From: JBHIAG01 sp046758465
GTDB lineage: Bacteria; Acidobacteriota; Terriglobia; Acidiferrales; 2-02-FULL-67-57
Length of the DNA stretch: 7,835 nt
Direction of reading: 5' to 3'
Assembly (NCBI GenBank): GCA_046758465.1
Contig: JBHIAG010000094.1
Coordinates: forward strand, 1-7,835
In this document: positions 1 through 5,144 of the stretch, piece after piece
How the letters are laid out: every line of letters begins with the position of its first letter
Position numbering within the stretch: the stretch's first letter is position 1
Translations under genes and position numbers: made by a program
Notes under the pieces: generated by a model
The model's input: only the letters and a program-made list of their open reading frames with translations
What the model was told of the DNA's origin: nothing
Database searches by the model: none

Positions 1-11
1 CGCAGCTTGCG

Positions 12-35
12 TCCGGCGTAGTCTGAGTCGCCGGA
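12..35 (-). terminator. possible hairpin terminator after the 38-403 gene
   Basis: A 7-bp inverted repeat, TCCGGCG (12-18) and CGCCGGA (29-35), with a 10-base loop lies 2 bp past the stop codon of the minus-strand gene. Its position suits a transcription terminator. No T-run follows on the minus strand, so it would be a weak or non-canonical one. It could also be chance in GC-rich DNA. Confidence 0.25.
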
Positions 36-37
36 GT

Positions 38-403
38 TCACACGCCCTGCTCGAAGAGGCGCTGCAGGCGCTGGTTCAAGTTCTGCACGGTTCGTTGGAA
101 GGCCGCCATGCCCTCGGTGCCTATGGTGACCTCGCTGGCCTCAATGTCCATCAGGATTTCGTGGTTGAGTTTGGTGGCCCGCTTGAGGCGGTCCACGGTC
201 AGGATTTCGAGAATGCTGTAGGGGTCGGGCTTCTCTTGCCCTTCTCTGGCGCGCAATTGCAGCACGGCCCAGACCGTGTGGCGGGTGTGGTCGATGGCGT
301 CGCGTAACTCCACCAGCGCGCGCATGGGAACGTTACCGCTGGCGAGCAGGCTTTCGACCTCTTTCAAATTTTGGTTCAACTGGGTAATGGATTTGTCTGT
401 CAT
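38..403 (-). CDS. conserved-looking small helical protein, function unknown
   Basis: This is a 121-residue protein that I do not recognise. ATG at 403 is chosen as start because TCCTCC at 411-416 (GGAGGA on the coding strand) sits 7 bases upstream. A GTG at 418 would add five residues but overlaps that site. The sequence is polar and looks almost wholly alpha-helical. A first segment (MTDKSITQLNQNLKEVESLL) and a last one (about residues 100-121, QRTVQNLNQRLQRLFEQGV) have heptad-like hydrophobic spacing, suggesting a helical bundle or short coiled coil. There is no signal peptide, membrane segment or metal motif, so it is probably cytoplasmic. It lies 93 bp downstream of another small minus-strand gene and may share its transcript. 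Coding potential is good; function cannot be inferred. Confidence 0.72.
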   Translation of the reverse strand: MTDKSITQLNQNLKEVESLLASGNVPMRALVELRDAIDHTRHTVWAVLQLRAREGQEKPDPYSILEILTVDRLKRATKLNHEILMDIEASEVTIGTEGMAAFQRTVQNLNQRLQRLFEQGV

Positions 404-410
404 TGGGCTG

Positions 411-416
411 TCCTCC
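411..416 (-). promoter_or_regulatory. ribosome binding site that decides the start of the 38-403 gene
   Basis: GGAGGA on the minus strand lies 7 bases before ATG 403. It favours that ATG over the upstream in-frame GTG at 418. Confidence 0.6.
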
Positions 417-496
417 ACATCCGTTTCCTGTTGCGTGAAGCAGACTGTGTTGGCAGGCGCTCCTGCGTTCTGCGGATACCTGGGCGACCGCGAGGG

Positions 497-751
497 CTAC
501 TGCACGTCCCGACGCGAGATCACTTCCGGCGGCATGACTTTTACGATATTGGTGGACTGCACAATGTAGACGGGATTGCCCTGCGGGTCGCGTTCGTTGG
601 TCTTGAGGATGCTCGAGACCACAAGCTTGATGCGCACCGTGTAGCCGTCTTCGACCAGGTACTCGTTCCAGTCCTCGTGTCCAGTGCGGAATTCCATATC
701 GTCGGCTTCAATGGTGCGGTCGCCAATGTTGATGCGCGTGCGTCGTGCCAC
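497..751 (-). CDS. small conserved-looking protein, function unknown
   Basis: This 84-residue protein begins MARRTRINIGDRTIEADDME. The start is a GTG at 751, supported by a strong GGGGAGG Shine-Dalgarno 5 bases upstream. The composition alternates charged and beta-branched residues (for example DGYTVRIKLVVSSILKTN at about 35-52, then GNPVYIVQSTNIVKV), which suggests a small all-beta fold. It has no cysteines, signal peptide or membrane segment. I have an impression of similar short proteins in Acidobacteriota but cannot name a family. It is the first gene of a likely two-gene unit with the helical protein at 38-403, and a TATACT -10 candidate lies at 888-893. It is very probably a real gene. 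Confidence 0.74.
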   Translation of the reverse strand: MARRTRINIGDRTIEADDMEFRTGHEDWNEYLVEDGYTVRIKLVVSSILKTNERDPQGNPVYIVQSTNIVKVMPPEVISRRDVQ

Positions 752-756
752 AATCG

Positions 757-767
757 CCTCCCCTCTC
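757..767 (-). promoter_or_regulatory. strong ribosome binding site for the GTG-started 84-residue gene
   Basis: The minus strand reads GAGAGGGGAGG, ending 5 bases before GTG 751. The strength of this site supports the non-ATG start. Confidence 0.6.
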
Positions 768-887
768 TAGGTTGAGCCGGTGGACTTCATCTTGGTCTGG
801 ACGAGCTCTCCGCGCGCGCTGCGCATCCTGGCCGCCGCCTCTGCGCTCACCCATGCAGCGGGCGTCCGGCCAGGAAGGCGGCGAAAA

Positions 888-916
888 AGTATACCGCCGC
901 TGGGGAAATTCATCTA
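888..916 (-). promoter_or_regulatory. candidate sigma-70 promoter for the two small minus-strand genes
   Basis: On the minus strand TATACT (888-893) matches the -10 consensus at 5 of 6 positions. The hexamer 17 bases upstream (911-916, TAGATG) is a poor -35 match; a better TTGATA lies 21 bases away, which is too far for a usual promoter. Transcription would start near 881, giving a leader of about 130 bases before GTG 751. Confidence 0.4.
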
Positions 917-967
917 TCAAATACCGCTCGCGCCGGTGTTTGCGCGGGCGCGGGCTCACGGTTGATG

Positions 968-973
968 TATAAT
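968..973 (+). promoter_or_regulatory. perfect -10 hexamer just before the 979-1263 gene
   Basis: TATAAT is an exact -10 match in otherwise GC-rich DNA. I see no acceptable -35 hexamer at 16-18 bases (945-950 is CGGGCG). Transcription would begin near 980, on top of the first possible start codon of the next gene. That implies either a leaderless mRNA or an internal start further in. Confidence 0.4.
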
Positions 974-978
974 GCGGC

Positions 979-1263
979 GTGTTTGCGCGGCGCTTGAAGG
1001 TTGCGGTGGTCGTGGAGGGGCGCGCGCGGCGCTGCCCGCTGGACTGGCTCGACAGCTTTTGTATGCGGCGGTTCACAGGTGAGGCGGCCTTCGACGACAC
1101 GCTGCCGATTACCGACGGCGAGTTGGAAGCGGGAAGCGGGGTCAACCCGGAGCACCTCGGGCGCGCACTGGCTGACTGGCTGACGAAGAAGAAAGGCGCC
1201 GGGAAGGTGATGCAGGTGCAAATCGAAGAAATTCCCCGCAAGGTTGTCCCGACCGGGAGTTAA
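979..1263 (+). CDS. small protein of unknown function, upstream partner of the aminotransferase
   Basis: Up to 94 residues, from GTG 979; an in-frame TAA at 970-972 rules out any earlier start. There is no clear Shine-Dalgarno for GTG 979, so TTG 994, GTG 1006 or ATG 1063 remain possible starts. The body is hydrophilic and mixed alpha/beta, with notable pieces RRCPLDWLDSFCMRRF (about 17-32) and ALADWLTKKKGAGKVMQVQI (about 64-83). It has two cysteines and no membrane segment. Third codon positions are strongly G/C, which supports real coding. The stop codon is 5 bp before the aminotransferase ATG, and that gene's GGGAG ribosome site lies inside this gene's last codons, so the two are almost certainly co-transcribed. 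I do not recognise the family. Confidence 0.6.
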   Translation: MFARRLKVAVVVEGRARRCPLDWLDSFCMRRFTGEAAFDDTLPITDGELEAGSGVNPEHLGRALADWLTKKKGAGKVMQVQIEEIPRKVVPTGS

Positions 1264-1268
1264 TTCCA

Positions 1269-2477
1269 ATGCGAGCATTGAGCGAAGTGCATCCTCCCCA
1301 ACGCATCCTGCTGGCCCCCGGGCCGAGCCAGGTGGACGCACGTGTGTACCGCGCGCTGCTGGCGCCTGTGCTCGGGCATCTGGACCCGGAGTTCCTGCGC
1401 ATCATGGACGACGTGCAGGTGTTGTTGCGCCGGGTCTTCCAGACCGAGAACCACCTGACCTTTCCCGTCTCCGGCACCGGCAGCGCCGGGATGGAGACTG
1501 CCATGGCCAACCTGCTGGAACCGGGCGATGAGGCCATCGTCTGTGTGGGCGGCCACTTCGGCGCGCGCATGGCGGAAATGGCCGCGCGGGTGGGGGCGAG
1601 AGTCGAGCGGCTTGAGTCGCAACCCGGTACGCCAGTGGATCCCGAGCGGGTAGGGAGGGCGGCACGGGGCAAGAAGGTCAAACTCATCGCCATCGTGCAT
1701 GGGGAGACCTCGACGGGTGTGCTGCAAGACGTGGCACCTTGCCGCGCGGTGGCCGACGAGTGCGAGGCGCTGCTGGTGGTGGACACGGTGGCGACGCTGG
1801 GCGGCATGCCGGTGGCGGTAGACCGCCAGCGCATCGACGTGTGTTTCGCCGCCTCGCAGAAATGCCTGAGCGCCCCGCCCGGCCTGGCTCCCTTCACCGC
1901 ATCCCCCACAGTGGAGGAGGTGCTGGCGCGGCGCAAGTCGCGAGTCACGAGTTGGTACTTCGACCTGACGACGATTATGAAATACTGGGGCCACGAACGC
2001 ACCTACCACCACACGGCGCCCATCAGCATGGTCTATGCCCTGCGGGAGGCGTTGCGGCTGGTCGAAGAGGAGACGTTGTCGGTGCGCTGGGAGCGGCACC
2101 AGCGGAACGAGCAAGCGCTGGTGGCGGGGCTGGAAGCGCTGGGCCTGGAGCTGCTGGTCGAGCCGGCACACCGGATGTGGACGGTGACAGCGGTGAAGAT
2201 TCCCGCCGGGGTCAACGACCTGGCGGTGCGCAGGCGTTTGCTCGAGGAGTTCGACATCGAAATCGCCGGTGGCCTGGACGAGTTGAAGGGGAAAATCTGG
2301 CGCATCGGGTTGATGGGCACGAGTTCGACCCGCAACAACGTGCTGCTATTCCTGTTGGCCCTGGAAAAGATTCTGCTGGAAGAGGGCTTCGCCGCGCGGG
2401 GCGGGGCCGGCGCGGGCGTGGCGGCGGCCGAGCAGAGCTATCTGCAAACGCCGGCGCCGGCGGGCGAGCCGGTCTGA
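1269..2477 (+). CDS. class V PLP-dependent aminotransferase (alanine/serine-glyoxylate type)
   Basis: A 402-residue cytoplasmic enzyme of the AGXT/PucG/serine-glyoxylate aminotransferase family. These enzymes pass the amino group of alanine or serine to glyoxylate or pyruvate, giving glycine or alanine. Visible signatures, in order: substrate-loop LLAPGPSQV (14-22); phosphate-binding SGTGSAGME (68-76); Phe97 in GGHFGAR where human AGT has the ring-stacking Trp; HGETSTG (144-150); Asp172 in VVDTVATLGG, pairing with the pyridine nitrogen; Schiff-base Lys198 in SQKCLSAPPG; Tyr246 in TYHHTAPIS; and Arg346 in WRIGLMG, which should bind the substrate carboxylate. All key residues are present and the length is normal, apart from a Gly/Ala-rich tail of about 25 residues (376-402). 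ATG 1269 has GGGAG 8 bases upstream. The exact substrate (serine, alanine, ureidoglycine or a phosphoserine route) cannot be fixed; no serA or purine-degradation gene is adjacent. Confidence 0.95.
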   Translation: MRALSEVHPPQRILLAPGPSQVDARVYRALLAPVLGHLDPEFLRIMDDVQVLLRRVFQTENHLTFPVSGTGSAGMETAMANLLEPGDEAIVCVGGHFGARMAEMAARVGARVERLESQPGTPVDPERVGRAARGKKVKLIAIVHGETSTGVLQDVAPCRAVADECEALLVVDTVATLGGMPVAVDRQRIDVCFAASQKCLSAPPGLAPFTASPTVEEVLARRKSRVTSWYFDLTTIMKYWGHERTYHHTAPISMVYALREALRLVEEETLSVRWERHQRNEQALVAGLEALGLELLVEPAHRMWTVTAVKIPAGVNDLAVRRRLLEEFDIEIAGGLDELKGKIWRIGLMGTSSTRNNVLLFLLALEKILLEEGFAARGGAGAGVAAAEQSYLQTPAPAGEPV

Positions 2478-2492
2478 GCGGGAGACCTCAGG

Positions 2493-2517
2493 GGCCTGCC
2501 TGCCGCAGGCAAGCTAA
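2493..2517 (+). repeat. palindromic intergenic repeat, copy 1
   Basis: GCCTGCCTGC (2494-2503) is followed after one base by GCAGGCAAGC (2505-2514), an inverted repeat with one mismatch. A 25-base stretch here matches 5016-5040 with only two differences, including the trailing CTAA. It lies 15 bp after the aminotransferase stop codon. It may be a REP-like dispersed element, and a hairpin of this kind could also help end transcription. Confidence 0.6.
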
Positions 2518-2545
2518 CGCGCGGTTTCTTCTTTAGGCTTTCTAC

Positions 2546-2658
2546 GGCACGCCTCCCCGCAAAGGACGTGGGAGATCCCAGTGGCAGGGGCCACTGGGTT
2601 GGACGCTTCTCCGCCCCGTCCCGAAACTTCGGGATTCGGGGCTCCGGGAAGACGTGCC
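2546..2658. repeat. MITE-like or structured block with imperfect terminal inverted repeats
   Basis: GGCACG at 2546-2551 faces CGTGCC at 2653-2658. Extended to 16 bases the two ends match as inverted repeats at about 13 positions. Inside are a perfect 9-bp hairpin, CCCAGTGGC (2577-2585) with loop AGGG and GCCACTGGG (2590-2598), and a tight palindrome CCCGAA-AC-TTCGGG (2620-2633) with a second TTCGGG at 2635-2640 that could pair instead. No convincing coding sequence crosses it. It could be a miniature element, a structured RNA or a Rho-type terminator region. No target-site duplication is obvious. Confidence 0.4.
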
Positions 2659-2699
2659 CTGACGAAAACGCTGTGGAGCTTCCCACCAAGTCGCAGCGT

Positions 2700-3068
2700 A
2701 TGCCGGCGCGGGTGATGTCGGAGCTGGTGGAGCCGTTTGCGGTGCACTCGCGGCTCACCGGGGAGAGCTACCGGGTACGGTTCTCGCATCTCTGGGTGGC
2801 CATCTCGACCCGGCACAGCGACACGGTGGACTGCAAATTCCTGGTCAACGGTCGTGGGGTTATCGTGGGCTTGGCGCATTTGGGCTATGTGGCCTTTCGC
2901 GAGCGCACAGGGCGGCAGCTCAGCGACCCGGAAGCCGCCGCGCTGGCGGCGGCCTATTTGCGCGACTGCTTGGAGGACGACCGGCTAGGCGATCGCACGT
3001 TGCTCTACGTGTCCCCGGAGGAAGTGGTGGGCTGGGCCGCACGCTTAGGGTACGTTGCGGCGCGTTAG
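2700..3068 (+). CDS. small protein of unknown function
   Basis: 122 residues from ATG 2700, or 117 from the in-frame ATG at 2715; neither has a good ribosome site. The open frame extends back to 2568, but that part crosses the palindromic block and reads like non-coding sequence, so it is left out. The protein seems to have a beta-rich first half (GESYRVRFSHLWVAIST, then VDCKFLVNGRGVIVGLAHLG) and a helical second half (DPEAAALAAAYLRDCLEDD, then SPEEVVGWAARLGYV). It is soluble, with no signal peptide and no recognised catalytic motif. It may be read from the aminotransferase transcript through the repeats, since I see no promoter just upstream. It ends 19 bp before the convergent zinc-ribbon gene. 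Confidence 0.62.
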   Translation: MPARVMSELVEPFAVHSRLTGESYRVRFSHLWVAISTRHSDTVDCKFLVNGRGVIVGLAHLGYVAFRERTGRQLSDPEAAALAAAYLRDCLEDDRLGDRTLLYVSPEEVVGWAARLGYVAAR

Positions 3069-3087
3069 GTGGCGCGCGGTGGCGGGT

Positions 3088-3237
3088 CTAGGCGTCGGAG
3101 AGGCTTTCGTCGAAATTCGGTGGTTCCTCGAGCTCGTCGGCTTCGAAAATCTTCCCGCAGTCGAGGCACTCGAGGAAGGTGGTGGCCTCATCCTGGGCAA
3201 TGAGCTGCGTGCGCGGGTGTCGGCAGGGTTCGGTCAT
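3088..3237 (-). CDS. 49-residue putative zinc-ribbon microprotein
   Basis: A very short gene, ATG 3237 to TAG 3088. The product begins MTEPCRHPRTQLIAQDEATT and continues FLECLDCGKIFEADELEEPP. Cys5-x-His7 and Cys24-x2-Cys27 (ECLDCGKIF) form a CxH...CxxC pattern typical of small zinc ribbons, with the knuckles 16 residues apart. The tail (32-49) is strongly acidic. Such proteins may bind a nucleic acid or a protein partner, but no role can be assigned from sequence. Support comes from the motif, a clean frame with start and stop, and a good promoter 45 bp upstream (3282-3312). The ribosome site is weak (AAGAG). It is convergent with the gene ending at 3068 and downstream of the NTF2-like gene. 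Confidence 0.7.
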   Translation of the reverse strand: MTEPCRHPRTQLIAQDEATTFLECLDCGKIFEADELEEPPNFDESLSDA

Positions 3238-3281
3238 GGGTGCACTCTTGCAGGCCGCGAGTGACGATTCGCCCTACATTC

Positions 3282-3312
3282 ATTATAGGCGCCGGCAAAG
3301 AAGCCGGAGCAA
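3282..3312 (-). promoter_or_regulatory. sigma-70-like promoter for the zinc-ribbon gene
   Basis: On the minus strand TTGCTC (3307-3312) is followed after 19 bases by a perfect TATAAT (3282-3287). Transcription would start near 3275, about 38 bases before ATG 3237. The spacer holds a small inverted repeat, CCGGC (3303-3307) and GCCGG (3292-3296) on the coding strand, which may also act as a weak stop for the NTF2-like gene ending at 3327. The long spacer lowers confidence. Confidence 0.5.
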
Positions 3313-3326
3313 GAATCGGCGAATGC

Positions 3327-3698
3327 TTAGTGGGCGCGCGAGAAGTGCTCGTGAACAATGCGCCAGGTGCGTCCGCGCCGGACGAGCACGTGGGTGCCGC
3401 GGCCCCGGACGCTGCGGCCGCCGCCGAGAGCTACGGTCCAATAAAACGTGGCCACCGCGGCCTCGCCGTAGAGGTCGATGCGGGGCTGGGCGATGCGGTA
3501 GCGGAGCTGGCGGGCGCGGCGCAGGTAGTAGCGGAAGGTGTCGGCGAGGGCTTGGCGGCCGCGGATGCGGGCATAGCGGGTGGAGGAGAAGCCCACGAAG
3601 CGCGGGTCAAAATCCTGCAAGAGGCGGCGAAGGCGGCGGGCGTTGACGTCGCGCACCTGTTGGCGCTCGAGTTTCACAATCTCCTGTTTGGCACTCAT
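3327..3698 (-). CDS. SnoaL/NTF2-like small protein
   Basis: 123 residues, ATG 3698, with GAGGAGA (3705-3711) 6 bases upstream. The pattern fits the NTF2/SnoaL-like fold: N-terminal helix with VRDVNARRLRRLLQDFDPRFVGFSS (about 15-39), a central RIRGRQALADTFRYYLRRA helix (45-63), then strands with RIDLYGEAAVATFYWTVAL (73-91) and THVLVRRGRTWRIVHEHFS (102-120). The last strand matches the usual WRIVHEH(F/W)S ending of SnoaL_3/DUF4440-type proteins. Members act as small enzymes, ligand binders or dimeric adaptors, and the pocket residues here do not say which. It is unusually Arg-rich. No signal peptide, so cytoplasmic. It is divergent from the AI-2E-family gene, and the zinc-ribbon gene follows it in the same direction but has its own promoter. 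Confidence 0.82.
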   Translation of the reverse strand: MSAKQEIVKLERQQVRDVNARRLRRLLQDFDPRFVGFSSTRYARIRGRQALADTFRYYLRRARQLRYRIAQPRIDLYGEAAVATFYWTVALGGGRSVRGRGTHVLVRRGRTWRIVHEHFSRAH

Positions 3699-3747
3699 CG
3701 ATGATCTCCTCGGGTACCCATCCTAGCACGGCAGGCTCTTGGAAGGG

Positions 3748-3760
3748 GCACCCGGGGTGC
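3748..3760. promoter_or_regulatory. short perfect palindrome in a divergent promoter region
   Basis: GCACCC and GGGTGC flank a single G. The site lies between the divergently transcribed NTF2-like and AI-2E-family genes, 50 bp from one start codon, where an operator would be expected. It may equally be chance in GC-rich DNA. Confidence 0.2.
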
Positions 3761-3835
3761 ACGCCGTTGCGGCGGCGGGTGCGGCAGCCGGGGCCGGGCG
3801 GGACGAGTGGGGAGTGGCGGCGCGGGAAATCCTGC

Positions 3836-3864
3836 TTGCTTAGGAAATAGAGCGGAAAGATAAT
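3836..3864 (+). promoter_or_regulatory. sigma-70-like promoter of the AI-2E-family gene
   Basis: TTGCTT (3836-3841), a 17-base spacer and GATAAT (3859-3864) form a good promoter in an AT-richer patch of a GC-rich region. The predicted transcript starts near 3871, about 30 bases before ATG 3901. Confidence 0.6.
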
Positions 3865-3900
3865 CTGGCGAGTCGATTCTTCCGCAAACGGGAAGAAGCA

Positions 3901-4980
3901 ATGGAACGGACGAATGTGTGGCTCTGGTTCTTGTTTGCGCTCCTGCTCTACCTGACCTATCGCATCTTTGCCCCCTTCCTGGTGCCACTGGCCTGGGCAG
4001 GCGTGTTGACTATTTGCTTTTATCCCGTGCATCGGCGCATCCGCGCGCGGCTGCGGCGACCGAATTGGGCGGCTCTGGCGACGGTGTTGCTGCTGACGGG
4101 CATCATCATCCTGCCGGCCATGCTGGTGATGGGACACTTTGCGGCGGAAGCGGTGGAGGCGGTGGGTGTCTTCCGGCAGCAGTTGCAGGAAGAGCAACTG
4201 CCGGCTCTGGAGTGGTTGCGGCAGCATTTGCCGCTGGAGCGGTTGTGGAGCTGGCTGGCGACGCAAACCCGCCTGGAGCAGGCGGAATTGCAAGCGCTGG
4301 CGATGAAGCAGGTGGAGCGGCTGGCGGGTTTCCTCGCTGGCCAGGCAGGGGTGCTGGCGCGCAACCTGGTGTTCTTCGTGTTGCAGTTGCTGGTGACCCT
4401 GTTCACGACTTTTTATCTGTTCCGCGACGGTGCGCGGGCGCTGGAGCGGGTCCGTGGGTTGCTGCCGCTGAAGCCGGCACAGCGCGACCGCCTGCTCCAG
4501 ACCGCGCAGGATGTGCTGCATGCCAGCGTTTACAGTAGCTTTCTGATTGCCGCCATCCAAGGCATGTTGGGCGGGCTGCTGTTCTGGGCCCTGGGGATTC
4601 GCTCGCCGGTGTTCTGGGGCGTGGTGATGGCCCTGTTCTCCTTACTGCCGGTGATCGGCGCCTGGATAGTGTGGCTGCCGGCGGCGCTGCTGTTCCTGCT
4701 GGAAGGGGACTGGAAGCGGGCGCTGATTCTGGTGGCGGTGGGAGCAGTGGTGATCGGGACGGTGGACAATGTGCTGCGGCCGTGGCTGATCAGCGGCCGG
4801 ATATGTCTGAACGGCTTGCTGGTGTTCATCAGCGTGCTGGGCGGGCTGGCGGCGTTCGGCCCCATCGGCTTGTTGCTGGGCCCGATGATTGTAGCCGTTG
4901 GCGTGGCCATCCTGGACGCCTACACCGCACCGGAAGCCCTGCCAGCGGAGCCAGCCACGCAGCCCGCGAACCCACGGTAA
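3901..4980 (+). CDS. AI-2E/PerM-family membrane transporter
   Basis: A 359-residue integral inner-membrane protein, normal length for the family. Membrane segments are visible at about 8-40 (two closely spaced, with APFLVPLAWAGVL), 58-79, 152-174, 212-232, 238-262, 264-288 and 303-340. Between the third and fourth lies a soluble helical region (about 81-150), as usual in this family. The C-terminal half carries the family signature: LLPVIGAWIVWLPAALLFLL (248-267), VDNVLRPWLISGR (288-300) and LLVFISVLGGLAAFGPIGLL (306-325). Members are proposed efflux or cation/proton antiport proteins; TqsA is linked to autoinducer-2 export, but most have unknown substrates, so the family name should not be read as quorum sensing. 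ATG 3901 follows GGGAAG and a good promoter. It appears to be a single-gene unit, divergent from the NTF2-like gene and convergent with the hydrolase gene. Confidence 0.95.
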   Translation: MERTNVWLWFLFALLLYLTYRIFAPFLVPLAWAGVLTICFYPVHRRIRARLRRPNWAALATVLLLTGIIILPAMLVMGHFAAEAVEAVGVFRQQLQEEQLPALEWLRQHLPLERLWSWLATQTRLEQAELQALAMKQVERLAGFLAGQAGVLARNLVFFVLQLLVTLFTTFYLFRDGARALERVRGLLPLKPAQRDRLLQTAQDVLHASVYSSFLIAAIQGMLGGLLFWALGIRSPVFWGVVMALFSLLPVIGAWIVWLPAALLFLLEGDWKRALILVAVGAVVIGTVDNVLRPWLISGRICLNGLLVFISVLGGLAAFGPIGLLLGPMIVAVGVAILDAYTAPEALPAEPATQPANPR

Positions 4981-4985
4981 GTCGG

Positions 4986-5075
4986 AACTCGAAATTCGAA
5001 ACTCGAGATGGGGTAGGCCTGCCTGCGGCAGGCAGGCTAAAGTCCCTGTTTGCGGGCAAATAGAAAACTCGAAAA
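4986..5075. repeat. cluster of AACTCGA short repeats around the second palindrome
   Basis: AACTCGA occurs at 4986-4992, 5000-5006 and 5066-5072, the first and last extended as AACTCGAAA. The left pair brackets a TTCGAA palindrome. This AT-richer stretch stands out from the genes on either side and surrounds the palindrome at 5016-5040, as if both belong to one repetitive element. Confidence 0.4.
5016..5040 (+). repeat. palindromic intergenic repeat, copy 2
   Basis: GCCTGCCTGC (5017-5026) and GCAGGCAGGC (5028-5037) form a perfect 10-bp inverted repeat around one base. It matches 2493-2517 at 23 of 25 bases. It lies 35 bp after the AI-2E-family stop codon; copy 1 is also placed just after a plus-strand gene. 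Confidence 0.65.
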
Positions 5076-5077
5076 GC

Positions 5078-5098
5078 GGCAGGGGGCAAGCCCCTGCC
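5078..5098. terminator. possible bidirectional hairpin terminator between convergent genes
   Basis: GGCAGGGG (5078-5085), loop GCAAG and CCCCTGCC (5091-5098) form an 8-bp GC-rich stem. It lies between the ends of the AI-2E-family gene (4980) and the hydrolase gene (5145), where a shared terminator is expected. There is no T-run on either side, so it is either non-canonical or part of a repeat element. Confidence 0.4.
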
Positions 5099-5144
5099 CT
5101 ACCCAAGCGTCGGAAGCGAAACCAGGAAAAATTCAAGACCTGGC

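Noticed and set aside
708..1341. Overlapping minus-strand open frames of 143 and 177 residues
   Set aside because: They cross the divergent promoter region and lie antisense to the small plus-strand gene. They are rich in Arg and Pro with no motif.
1260..2171. 303-residue minus-strand open frame, and a second one at 1142-2002
   Set aside because: Both are antisense to the aminotransferase, whose catalytic residues are all present. Neither has a recognisable domain.
2568..2699. N-terminal extension of the 2700-3068 gene
   Set aside because: These codons cross two palindromes of the structured block and read as low-quality protein. The coherent protein begins near ATG 2700 or 2715.
3607..4560. 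317-residue minus-strand open frame
   Set aside because: It is antisense to the AI-2E-family gene and overlaps the start of the NTF2-like gene. Its composition, rich in Gln, His and Arg, is typical of a shadow frame.
3901..4980. Quorum-sensing role suggested by the AI-2E family name
   Set aside because: Most family members have no shown link to autoinducer-2, and no luxS or lsr gene is present here.
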